The translations under genes and the position numbers were made by a program. This document shows, piece after piece, positions 1 to 6,255 of a stretch of 12,120 nucleotides of DNA; the stretch's first letter is position 1, and every line of letters begins with the position of its first letter. The notes beneath the pieces are model-generated. The model ran no database searches, was not told the DNA's origin, and was given only the letters and a program-made list of their open reading frames with translations. The stretch comes from ZC4RG30 sp964632365 (lineage in GTDB: Bacteria; Pseudomonadota; Gammaproteobacteria; Steroidobacterales; Steroidobacteraceae), in the NCBI GenBank assembly GCA_964632365.1, contig CAZWDR010000083.1:1-12120 (forward strand). The letters are read 5' to 3'.

Positions 1-939
1 CGAAAGCAGATCGCGTGGCGAGTTGGCATGGGCGGTGGTCAGCGATCCATCGTGTCCGGTGTTCATCGCCTGCAGCATGTCGAGTGTCTCGCCGCCGCGG
101 CACTCGCCGACCACGATGCGGTCCGGCCGCATGCGCAACGCGTTGCGCACCAGGTCGCGGATCGACACCAGCCCGCGCCCTTCGGCGTTGCTCGGTCGCG
201 CCTCCAGCGCAACGAGGTTCTCGTGCGCGAGCTGCAGCTCGGCGGAGTCCTCGATGGTCACGATGCGCTCACCGGCGGGGATGAGCCCGGACAGGCAGTT
301 GAGCAGCGTGGTCTTGCCCGTGCCGGTGCCCCCGGACACCACGATGTTGCGCCGGGCATGCACCGCGACGCGCAGGAACGCGGCCATCGCGTCGGACAAC
401 GACCCGTTGCGAACCAGGTCGTGCATGCCCAGCGGCCGGCGTGCGAACTTGCGGATGGTGATGGCCGGTCCGCACAGCGCCAGCGGCGGCACCACCACAT
501 TGACGCGGGAGCCATCGGGCAGTCGTGCATCGGCCATCGGCGAGGACTCATCGACGCGCCGGCCGCTGCGCGCCAGCAGCCGCTCGATCGCCCCCTGCAG
601 TGCGCGCACACCGGAGAAGCGCGCGTCACTGCGCAGCAGCCGCCCGGCACGCTCGATGAAGATGTGCTCGGGTCCGTTGACCATGATCTCGCTGACGGAA
701 TCATCGCGCAGCAGGTCTTCGAGCACGCCGACGCCCACCACCTCCTGCAGCATCCGCCGTTCCAGCGGTGCACGCTGCGCCGGATCCACCCGTCCATCGA
801 GCAGGTCGCGCAGATGGTGCTGCGCGAGCCGCCACAGCTGCTCATCGCTCATGCGGTTCACATCCACCCGCCGCAGGTCGAGCCGTTGCAGCAGCTCGTC
901 GTGGAGGGTTTCCAGGTCTGGCGCGGTGCGGTCAGTCAT
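1..939 (-). CDS. cpaF: Tad pilus secretion ATPase CpaF/TadA (3' end cut by window)
   Basis: This is the cytoplasmic ATPase that powers assembly (and in some systems retraction) of Flp pili, of the type II/IV secretion ATPase family. From the ATG at 939 the frame stays open for 313 codons to the window edge, so the stop is not seen; family members usually run about 400-480 residues. Visible in order: an N-terminal helical region (1-75); a linking domain with SEIMVNGPEHIFIER (83-97); ADARLPDGSRVNVVVPPLA (136-154); the Walker A loop GGTGTGKTT (203-211); the acidic segment IVTIEDSAELQL (226-237); the Walker B-like RPDRIVVGECRGGE (271-284); and the His-box MNTGHDGSLTTAHANSPRD (292-310). All are canonical for CpaF/TadA. 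The start overlaps the secretin stop by 8 bases (932-939), which implies translational coupling. No CpaE/TadZ gene lies between it and the secretin. Assignment is firm; only the C-terminus is unknown. Confidence 0.96.
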   Translation of the reverse strand, partial: MTDRTAPDLETLHDELLQRLDLRRVDVNRMSDEQLWRLAQHHLRDLLDGRVDPAQRAPLERRMLQEVVGVGVLEDLLRDDSVSEIMVNGPEHIFIERAGRLLRSDARFSGVRALQGAIERLLARSGRRVDESSPMADARLPDGSRVNVVVPPLALCGPAITIRKFARRPLGMHDLVRNGSLSDAMAAFLRVAVHARRNIVVSGGTGTGKTTLLNCLSGLIPAGERIVTIEDSAELQLAHENLVALEARPSNAEGRGLVSIRDLVRNALRMRPDRIVVGECRGGETLDMLQAMNTGHDGSLTTAHANSPRDLLS

Positions 940-2152
940 GGCCGGGCCCCTGTGCCTCGATCTCCGCCGCGCGTCCGCTCAGCGACTGCTGGTCCTGCGC
1001 CGGCAACTGCGACGGCACGCCCGCCTCGAAGCGCCGCGGTGAGATCAGCACCAGCAGTTCGGTCTCGCGGCTCTGGCGACGCTTCGAACGGAACAGCGCC
1101 CCGGCCACGGGCAGTGACCCCAGGCCCGGCACTGACGCGCGATCCCGACCCTGCTCGCGCATCACGAGGCCGGCGATGGCCATGGCCTCGCCATCGGCGA
1201 CATTGAAGGCCGTGCTGGTCTGCCGCTTGATGAATCCCGGGTAGTCGCCGATGCGCACCGATGGATCGATCTGGCTGAGTTCCAGGTCGATCTCCGCGTG
1301 GATCGTGCCGTCACGACCCGCGTGGGGCCGGACCTGCAGGATCAGCCCGTATTCCTTGAACTGCACATCGGTGGCGCCGAGGCCATCGGTGACCGGAATC
1401 GGGATTTCTCCGCCGGAGACGAACCGCGCGACATCGCCGCTGCGACAGCTGAGCACGGGTGCCGCAAGCGTGAAGGCCAGGCCCTGCTGCTGCAGCAGGT
1501 CGATGCGGGAGGTCAGCTCGCTGAGCAGCGAGGCGCGCAGCGACAGTCCCCCATGGCCATCGCCGGCCGCGGCGCTGAGGGTCGGGCCGGCGGCCTGGGC
1601 ATCCCATCGCAGGCCGAGCGTGTGCAGCTGGTCGCGCCGCACCTCCACCAGCCGCACCTGCATCTGCACCATGGACTCCCAGTCCACCTCGCCGACGAAG
1701 TCGAGGACCTCGCCCGGATACAGCGCGGCGATGTCGGCGGCCCGGGCACGATCCGCGGCGCCGGCACGTGATCCCTCCAGCACCACGAAACGTCCGGACA
1801 GCCGCGCCCGGACGCCGTCGCTGCCGGCGAGCAGTTCCTGCACTTCGGCCAGTCGCCGCGTCAGGTCCTGCTCGCGCACGCGGATGCGCAGGCGGTGCTG
1901 CGTGCCGTCGGCGAGCCACAGCTCCGCGGTGGTCTCGCCGGGCGCCTCGCCGAACAGCAGCAGCTGCCCGCGCTCCGGCGTCGCGAACGACACGACGCGA
2001 CCGGAGCCCAGGGCCGCGCGGCGCACGTCGGCCATCAGCAGCAGCGTCTCGCCAACCGACAGCGACACGTCATCGGGCAACGGTGGCGCCTGGCCGGCGC
2101 GCGTCGGGGAGATGCACAGCACCAGCAGCAACAGCAGCACGCGCGGGTTCAT
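932..2152 (-). CDS. cpaC: Tad pilus outer-membrane secretin CpaC/RcpA
   Basis: A 406-residue secretin forming the outer-membrane channel through which the Flp pilus exits. Residues 1-20 are a signal peptide (Leu-rich core, then SPTRAG, cleavage probably near 19-20). Residues about 26-95 match the pilus-assembly N-terminal domain (DVSLSVGETLLL, then a GxTTAELWLADG-type strand). A BON/N-domain-like stretch follows at 97-150. The secretin beta domain starts near 160 and carries the hallmark stretches FVSGGEIPIPV (244-254), VQFKEYGLILQVRP (263-276), PGFIKRQTSTAFNVADGEAM (305-324) and VPGLGSLPVAGALFRSKRR (341-359), ending in ETELLVLISPR (363-373). At 406 residues it is somewhat short for the family (often 450-550), with a short N-terminal half and no long C-terminal extension. 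It shares ATGA (2149-2152) with the cpaB stop and overlaps cpaF by 8 bases. No Lol-type lipobox is seen, so a separate pilotin may be needed (inference). Confidence 0.95.
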   Translation of the reverse strand: MNPRVLLLLLVLCISPTRAGQAPPLPDDVSLSVGETLLLMADVRRAALGSGRVVSFATPERGQLLLFGEAPGETTAELWLADGTQHRLRIRVREQDLTRRLAEVQELLAGSDGVRARLSGRFVVLEGSRAGAADRARAADIAALYPGEVLDFVGEVDWESMVQMQVRLVEVRRDQLHTLGLRWDAQAAGPTLSAAAGDGHGGLSLRASLLSELTSRIDLLQQQGLAFTLAAPVLSCRSGDVARFVSGGEIPIPVTDGLGATDVQFKEYGLILQVRPHAGRDGTIHAEIDLELSQIDPSVRIGDYPGFIKRQTSTAFNVADGEAMAIAGLVMREQGRDRASVPGLGSLPVAGALFRSKRRQSRETELLVLISPRRFEAGVPSQLPAQDQQSLSGRAAEIEAQGPGHD

Positions 2153-3012
2153 GAGGCCTCCGCGGCGAGCTTCGACCCGCTGCTGAGCAGGCGTCGCAAT
2201 GGCACCTGCTCACCCTGGCCGCCGATCAGCAGTTCGACCTGCTGCGCGGCGCGGCGGACCACGGGCTGGCGCAGCAGCTCGCTGCTGCTGCGCACGACCG
2301 CCGGCTTCGCTGTCGCGTCGTCCTGGCTGCGCAGCAGCACGGCGAGTTCACCCGCCTGCTGTGCAAGCAGCACCCGGGGTGCGTCATCGGCCGTCACGCG
2401 CAGCGTCACAGTGGCGAACCTGCGCACCGCGTCCTCTTCGCCGGTGGTGAACGAGTCGCCCACACCGAGGATCTCCACCTGCTGCAGCAGCGGCACCAGC
2501 AGCACCGCGCCGCCGGAACGCTGCGCGTAGTGCAGGTCGACCCGATCACCGGCGCGCAGCGCACCGGCCTGTGAATTCAGGTCGTCCACGGCCACGGTGA
2601 CCGCGCGCTCATCGGCGGCGAGCACGGCCGAGAGCCGCGGCGCGGCGCTTGCGGCAGACAGCACCGCGGGGACGATGGGCGTGCCGCGCGCGATGTCGAC
2701 CGCCGCGACCGCACCGAGCAGGCCACCGGCCCGGTCTGCCGGTACCGCATCCGGCGGGAGGAAGTCGCGCGGCACGGAACGCACCGCAAGGTTCGTGCGG
2801 GCCAGCGCAGTGCCGCGAGCCACGTCGGTGCTGGCGACGACCACCTCGCGTCCCGCGTATCGCTCTGCAAGCCGCGCCTCGGCATCGCTGGCGCGCTGCT
2901 CCAGGTATCGGCCGGCGAGCACGGCGCCGACCACACCACTGGTCACCGCGCCCAGCACCAGCAGCACATCCGGCCGCCACCACCGGCGCCACTTCGAACC
3001 GCTTGCGTCCAC
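2149..3012 (-). CDS. cpaB: Tad pilus assembly protein CpaB/RcpC
   Basis: A 287-residue inner-membrane-anchored periplasmic protein of the CpaB/RcpC family, which works with the secretin in Flp pilus biogenesis. A short basic N-terminus (SKWRRWWR) leads into one transmembrane helix at about 15-34. A SAF domain follows at about 56-120 (REVVVASTDVARGTALARTN, then DIARGTPIVPAVLS), and an RcpC-type domain at about 134-232, including ERAVTVAVDDLNSQAGALRAGDRVDLHY. The start is a GTG at 3010-3012, placed 4 bases after a strong GGAGGT (3017-3022). An ATG at 3014-3016 lies in another frame and would touch the Shine-Dalgarno, so the GTG is preferred. The gene begins 18 bases after the small pilin-like gene, the largest gap inside the cluster, so it has its own good ribosome site. 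It overlaps the secretin start by ATGA. Confidence 0.93.
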   Translation of the reverse strand: MDASGSKWRRWWRPDVLLVLGAVTSGVVGAVLAGRYLEQRASDAEARLAERYAGREVVVASTDVARGTALARTNLAVRSVPRDFLPPDAVPADRAGGLLGAVAAVDIARGTPIVPAVLSAASAAPRLSAVLAADERAVTVAVDDLNSQAGALRAGDRVDLHYAQRSGGAVLLVPLLQQVEILGVGDSFTTGEEDAVRRFATVTLRVTADDAPRVLLAQQAGELAVLLRSQDDATAKPAVVRSSSELLRQPVVRRAAQQVELLIGGQGEQVPLRRLLSSGSKLAAEAS

Positions 3013-3016
3013 GCAT

Positions 3017-3022
3017 ACCTCC
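3017..3022 (-). promoter_or_regulatory. Shine-Dalgarno of cpaB that decides its GTG start
   Basis: The minus-strand GGAGGT sits 4 bases before the GTG at 3012 and directly abuts an out-of-frame ATG at 3016. The spacing supports GTG initiation, and the +1 frame from the GTG gives the complete CpaB protein. Confidence 0.75.
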
Positions 3023-3030
3023 GCTTTGAA

Positions 3031-3198
3031 CTAAAGGATCGAAACCAGCAACGAACGGGCCCGTGCGACACGCATCAGGGACCGCAGCAACAACGTCACC
3101 ACCGACTCACCTTCGAGATAGGGAAGGAACAGCGACGCCACCAGCGCCGCTGTGACCAGCAGGAACTCGGTCATCGATTGGCCCGCTTGCCGGCTCAC
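3031..3198 (-). CDS. Tiny pilin-like protein of the Tad locus (55 aa)
   Basis: A 55-residue protein that starts MSRQAGQSMTEFLLVTAALV. The frame is open much further upstream, but the coupling GTG at 3196-3198 (sharing GTGA with the stop of the preceding gene) and the family-like N-terminus fix the start. The basic/polar leader SRQAG, a cleavable glycine at 6, Glu at mature position 5 (Glu11) followed by Phe, and a hydrophobic helix to about residue 27 match a type IV/Flp prepilin signal. After the helix there are only about 28 residues (PYLEGESVVT, then an Arg-rich RSLMRVARARS and LLVSIL). There is no globular pilin domain, so it is as short as a mature Flp pilin or shorter. It may be a minor pilin or pseudopilin processed by the Tad prepilin peptidase and acting in pilus initiation or tip structure; that role is inference. 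It lies between the 220-residue exported protein and cpaB in the same operon. Confidence 0.8.
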   Translation of the reverse strand: MSRQAGQSMTEFLLVTAALVASLFLPYLEGESVVTLLLRSLMRVARARSLLVSIL

Positions 3199-3857
3199 GG
3201 GCGCGACCTTCCGGTGCGCAGGCCCAGCCAGGCCAACGTGCTGCGGCCGACGCCCTCGCCCGCCGTCACCCGCAGCAATCCTTCGCTGCCGGCATGCATC
3301 AGGCGGGCCCCATCCGGACCCGCATGCTCGATGGTCCACCCCTGTGCCGACAGCAGGCCGTGCAGCGAGGTGATGACGCGTTCGGCGGACATCCCGCAGG
3401 TCGCGGTGCGCTGCTCGAAGCGCTCCCGGCCCGCCGCACCGCGCACCGACCGCAGCCACGTGCATCCGGCCGGCAACGCAAACGGCGGAGGCGCAGCCGT
3501 CGCAGGCGCGCGCATCACATCGACCGTGGAATGCAGCAGCTGCGCCGCATCACCGGCGCCGCGCCACTGGATCACTTCGTTGCGGCCACGCTCCAGCCGT
3601 GCCCGCACCTGCCAGGACGCCGCCTGCTGCCGCTCGACGACGCTGCCCTCGGCGCGCCAGCGCTGCTCGATGCGTGCCGCGAGGCGCTGCACATCCGGGC
3701 CTGTCGCCACCTGCAATCGCATCGACACGCCATCGACCTGCACCGGTTCAGCGATCGCCTCCAGCGTCACCTGGAGACCCCGCACATCGCGCGACTCCAG
3801 CGCGCCCGCGGACCGGGCCACACAGCACAGCAGCAGAAGGGCGGCAATGGCCTTCAT
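3195..3857 (-). CDS. Exported hypothetical protein of the Tad locus (220 aa)
   Basis: I do not recognise a named family. The 220-residue product has a clear signal peptide (MKAIAALLLLCCVARSAGA, cleavage near 19), so it is periplasmic or outer-membrane associated; Cys11-Cys12 sit in the hydrophobic core without a convincing lipobox. The mature part has two cysteines (132 and 154) that could form a disulfide. It seems to consist of two similar halves, about 42-100 and 148-200. Each has a helix followed by a Gly and strands: LAARIEQRWRAEGSVVERQ in the first, VITSLHGLLSAQGWTIEHAG in the second. A Pro/Ala linker (PATAAPPPFALPAG, 118-131) joins them. It shares ATGA (3854-3857) with the tadE-like stop and GTGA (3195-3198) with the 55-residue pilin-like gene, so it is embedded in the pilus operon and is probably an assembly or minor-subunit accessory factor (inference from context only). 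Confidence 0.82.
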   Translation of the reverse strand: MKAIAALLLLCCVARSAGALESRDVRGLQVTLEAIAEPVQVDGVSMRLQVATGPDVQRLAARIEQRWRAEGSVVERQQAASWQVRARLERGRNEVIQWRGAGDAAQLLHSTVDVMRAPATAAPPPFALPAGCTWLRSVRGAAGRERFEQRTATCGMSAERVITSLHGLLSAQGWTIEHAGPDGARLMHAGSEGLLRVTAGEGVGRSTLAWLGLRTGRSRP

Positions 3858-4576
3858 CGGCAGGTGCCCGGCAGGTCCGCGCGGCCCGGGCCAAGCCGAT
3901 CTTCCGGAACCCGATCAGGCTCGATCAGGCCCAGGCACAGGTCGCGCAGCGCAGGCTCGAACAGCGACAGCGGTGCACTGAGGGGCCGCCAGATCTCCTG
4001 CAGCCCGCGCAGGCGCGCGGTCGGCACCAGGCCGCCGGCACGCGCCGCGACATGCGCCGCGCCGGCCGCATTCCAGGGATCGCCGAGCAGCGCGTAGGAA
4101 GCGGACAGCTGCACATCGAGGCGGTCGAATGGCGCAGGCAGTGCCGCCTGCGGTTCGATGTGGCTGGTGACGCTGCCCTGGTGCAGCGTCTGCTCGGGCA
4201 GATCGAAGGAGCCGTCGAAGAACGAGAACGCCCGGGGCGGCGCCAGCATCAGCGTGGTGGCCGCACCGGCGACGCCGCCGGGCGCTACCTGCTGCGCGTC
4301 GACCGCGACCTGGTCGGCCGCAACGAGCAGATGTCGGCCGAGCGGATCACTCACACCGCTGTCGGAGAAATGCGCGCGGTGCAGGTCTGCCGCCAGTTCG
4401 GCGGCCTGCACCTCCGAGCGCCAGACCTGTTGCCAGGCGGCCTCGCGCGCGGCCTCCACGCCGCGCCGGTCCACCTCCTGGTAACTGCCGAGCGTCAGTG
4501 TGCCCAGCAGCACCAGCGACAAGGCCGCCGAGCCGGCCGCGAACTCAGCCATGCTCTGTCCGCGCTGGCGCATCAC
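3854..4576 (-). CDS. tadE: TadE-like minor pilin (pseudopilin)
   Basis: A 240-residue TadE-like protein. The N-terminus MMRQRGQSMAEFAAGSAALS is a prepilin signal: basic leader, Gly6 cleavage point, Glu at mature position 5 (Glu11) followed by Phe, then a hydrophobic helix to about residue 30. The next stretch, SYQEVDRRGVEAAREAAWQQ (31-50), is an amphipathic helix, as in TadE/TadF pseudopilins. The remaining 190 residues are soluble with no recognised domain, and two cysteines (214 and 239) lie near the C-terminus. TadE proteins are typically about 150-200 residues, so the C-terminal part is long. The start is a GTG at 4574-4576 sharing GTGA with the tadG stop; an ATG one codon later (4571-4573) is equally possible. 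The next gene overlaps its stop by ATGA. Expected role: minor pilin needed for Flp pilus assembly after cleavage by the prepilin peptidase (family knowledge). Confidence 0.85.
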   Translation of the reverse strand: MMRQRGQSMAEFAAGSAALSLVLLGTLTLGSYQEVDRRGVEAAREAAWQQVWRSEVQAAELAADLHRAHFSDSGVSDPLGRHLLVAADQVAVDAQQVAPGGVAGAATTLMLAPPRAFSFFDGSFDLPEQTLHQGSVTSHIEPQAALPAPFDRLDVQLSASYALLGDPWNAAGAAHVAARAGGLVPTARLRGLQEIWRPLSAPLSLFEPALRDLCLGLIEPDRVPEDRLGPGRADLPGTCR

Positions 4577-5889
4577 GGCAGCACCGCATAGGGGTCGACC
4601 GACAGGCCGCGAAAGCCCGCGACGAGCTGCCTGTCAGTCGCGGCGACCGGCACCAGCCGCGCCTGCCAGTAGGGGTTGAACAGGCTCGCGTATTCGGCAC
4701 GGCCGTCGGCGCGATCAGCCGGGCGCTGGAAATACACCTCGGCGCTGGCGAGCGCATGCAGCGCGCCCGCGGCGAAGGCCGGCGCGACGGACTCGCGCCC
4801 GCCCTCCACCGTGGTGAATCCGGCGGGCATCAGCAACCGGTCGATGGTGCGCAGGTCATCGGCGGTGAGGTGCGCCGCCACGGAATAGACCAGTGGCCGG
4901 GGCCGCTGCGATGCCGGATTCACCACATCGCGCACCTGTGGAACGCCCTGGTAGTGCCGGGAATCGGCGATGGCCCGCTGCGCGCGCTGCGATGCCGACG
5001 GATTGCGCGACAGGCTTCCGCCATGCTCGCCACGGCTGCGCGACACCTGCCGGGCGTGACGCTGCTGTGCGGCGCCCCAGCCGAGCGGCACCTCGTCTTT
5101 GAAGAGCCAGAAATCCAGATGCAGCGACAGGGTGTCGATGCCGCGCCAGGTGTATTCGCCCAGCAGGTCGGTGCCGCCACGCTTTTCCAGGCTCAGCACG
5201 CCGACGTCGAAGGGCGTGAAGCCCCGTGAGCGCGTGAACCGGTCGCGCGAATCGCTGAGCAACCGCGTGAAGCGTCGCAGGTCACCACCGCCGCGCTCGT
5301 AGCGTTCGGTGAAGCGGTGCTGCCACAGCGATGCATTGCGGGCCTGCAGCAACCGCGTGGCATCGGAGAGCCGTGCACGCGGTTCGGCAGCGCGCAGCAC
5401 ATCATCGACATGGGCCGCTGGTGCCAGCGTCCCCTGCTGGTGCGCGACAGCCTGCAGCGCCGCCATGGCGGTGTTCGTCTGCGACAGGTAGGCCTCGAGC
5501 CCCGGCAATGTGCCGGCGAGCGTCGCATCGACCGCACCCCAGCCGCGCTCGAGCGCGCGCATCGGTGCATTCAGGTAGGGGACGTAGCGGGTGATCTCGT
5601 CGATGTTGGAGGTCACGCGCCCGACATAGCCGGACCATGCACGCAGCGAGACCATCTGCGCGATCGCCACCTCGTTGGCGACGATCGCGCGATTCAGGTA
5701 CGACTGGTAGTTCAGCGCGCGGGCCTGCCACTGCGCGGCGCTGAACGCCGCGGCGTCGGCTGCATTCGTCAGGCGCATCTTGTCGTTCACCAGCTGGCCG
5801 GCGTTGAACACCAGCACGAAGCCGCCCAGCATCGCTGCCAGCAGCGCCAGCGAAGCGACGATGGCCTGGCCGGAATGCAGCCGACGCAT
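4573..5889 (-). CDS. tadG: TadG-like Flp pilus-assembly protein
   Basis: A 438-residue protein with a single N-terminal transmembrane helix (about 10-29), after MRRLHSGQAIVASLALLAAM. The following NAGQLVNDKMRLTNAADAAA (29-48) is the characteristic TadE/TadG-like N-terminal block, here extended by FSAAQWQARALNYQSYLNRA, which is common in gammaproteobacterial members. The rest is predicted extracytoplasmic and partly helical. I see no von Willebrand A (MIDAS, DxSxS) motif, so this is not the long vWA-containing TadG type. The leader resembles the pilin leaders (G then QAIV), but Glu at mature +5 is absent, so prepilin-peptidase processing is doubtful. The frame is open further upstream through the flp gene, but the ATG at 5887-5889, 4 bases after the flp stop, gives the family-like N-terminus. 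The Shine-Dalgarno is weak, suggesting translational coupling to flp. Its stop overlaps the tadE-like start. Confidence 0.85.
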   Translation of the reverse strand: MRRLHSGQAIVASLALLAAMLGGFVLVFNAGQLVNDKMRLTNAADAAAFSAAQWQARALNYQSYLNRAIVANEVAIAQMVSLRAWSGYVGRVTSNIDEITRYVPYLNAPMRALERGWGAVDATLAGTLPGLEAYLSQTNTAMAALQAVAHQQGTLAPAAHVDDVLRAAEPRARLSDATRLLQARNASLWQHRFTERYERGGGDLRRFTRLLSDSRDRFTRSRGFTPFDVGVLSLEKRGGTDLLGEYTWRGIDTLSLHLDFWLFKDEVPLGWGAAQQRHARQVSRSRGEHGGSLSRNPSASQRAQRAIADSRHYQGVPQVRDVVNPASQRPRPLVYSVAAHLTADDLRTIDRLLMPAGFTTVEGGRESVAPAFAAGALHALASAEVYFQRPADRADGRAEYASLFNPYWQARLVPVAATDRQLVAGFRGLSVDPYAVLP

Positions 5890-5893
5890 CGTC

Positions 5894-6142
5894 TTACCGG
5901 TTGTCGTAGTTGTTGAGCTGGATGTTGCGGGCGGCCTGGCCCACCGCCGCATCGCCGGCATCCTCGGTTTCGGTGCGGGCCTCTCCGGTGTCGTTGCCAC
6001 CCAGTGCCTGCGCCGTGACGGCCATCTGCCCGCGCACTGTCTTGCCGAACGCGGTGTAGACGCCGATGGCGGCGATGGCGATCAACGCCACGATGATGAT
6101 GTATTCGGTCATGCCCTGACCCTTCTGCCGCACGCTGTTCAT
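5894..6142 (-). CDS. flp: Flp-type major pilin
   Basis: An 82-residue prepilin and the first gene of the Tad operon. MNSVRQKG is the leader, with cleavage expected after Gly8. The mature protein begins QGMTEYIIIVALIAIAAIGV, with Glu at mature position 5 followed by Tyr (the Flp EY motif) and a hydrophobic helix to about residue 29. TAFGKTVRGQM continues the amphipathic helix, as in Flp pilins. Residues about 49-66 form an acidic extension (GNDTGEARTETEDAGDAA), ending in RNIQLNNYDNR, so the protein is longer than the usual 50-70-residue Flp. A good GGAGGA Shine-Dalgarno (6150-6155) sits 7 bases before the ATG at 6140-6142, the strongest ribosome site in the cluster, as expected for the major subunit. 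A frame extension upstream to 6253 exists but bypasses this site and would spoil the short prepilin leader. Confidence 0.92.
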   Translation of the reverse strand: MNSVRQKGQGMTEYIIIVALIAIAAIGVYTAFGKTVRGQMAVTAQALGGNDTGEARTETEDAGDAAVGQAARNIQLNNYDNR

Positions 6143-6255
6143 CACGCTCTCCTCCAGGTCGCCGTTGGGGCATTCATTAGGCCGCGGCGCATGCACGCCG
6201 GGCGGGCTGTTAAATCCGCTGTTGCAGGACAAATGGCGGTAACATTCGGCCAACC
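6143..6255. promoter_or_regulatory. Divergent intergenic region between flp and the S8 protease
   Basis: This 113-base spacer must hold the promoter(s) of the Tad operon (minus) and of the protease-uppP pair (plus). Its AT-richest patch is around 6209-6246 (TTAAAT at 6210-6215; ACAAAT at 6229-6234). TTAAAT, or ATTTAA on the other strand, could serve as a -10 box, but no convincing -35 partner at 16-18 bases is visible on either strand, and no clear sigma-54 box. I see only position and base composition to support a promoter here. Confidence 0.4.
6150..6155 (-). promoter_or_regulatory. Shine-Dalgarno of flp
   Basis: The minus-strand GGAGGA, followed by GAGCGTG and the ATG at 6142, gives 7-base spacing. 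It decides the flp start in favour of 6142 over longer in-frame options. Confidence 0.7.

Noticed and set aside
2118..2142. CAG-rich short repeats here and at 7919-7933
   Set aside because: They are codon repeats for leucine in a signal peptide and in the CTERM helix, not a regulatory or phase-variable repeat tract.
3199..3465. N-terminal extension of the 55-residue pilin-like frame to 3465
   Set aside because: The extra residues are an out-of-frame shadow of the 220-residue exported gene, and the prepilin leader plus the GTGA overlap fix the start at 3198.
5890..6000. N-terminal extension of the TadG-like frame to 6000, inside flp
   Set aside because: The extra 37 residues (Pro/Thr-rich) overlap the flp coding region and would bury the membrane helix; the ATG at 5889 gives the family-like start.
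6143..6253. Longer flp start at 6253
   Set aside because: It would add 37 residues before the prepilin leader and ignore the strong GGAGGA site in front of 6142.
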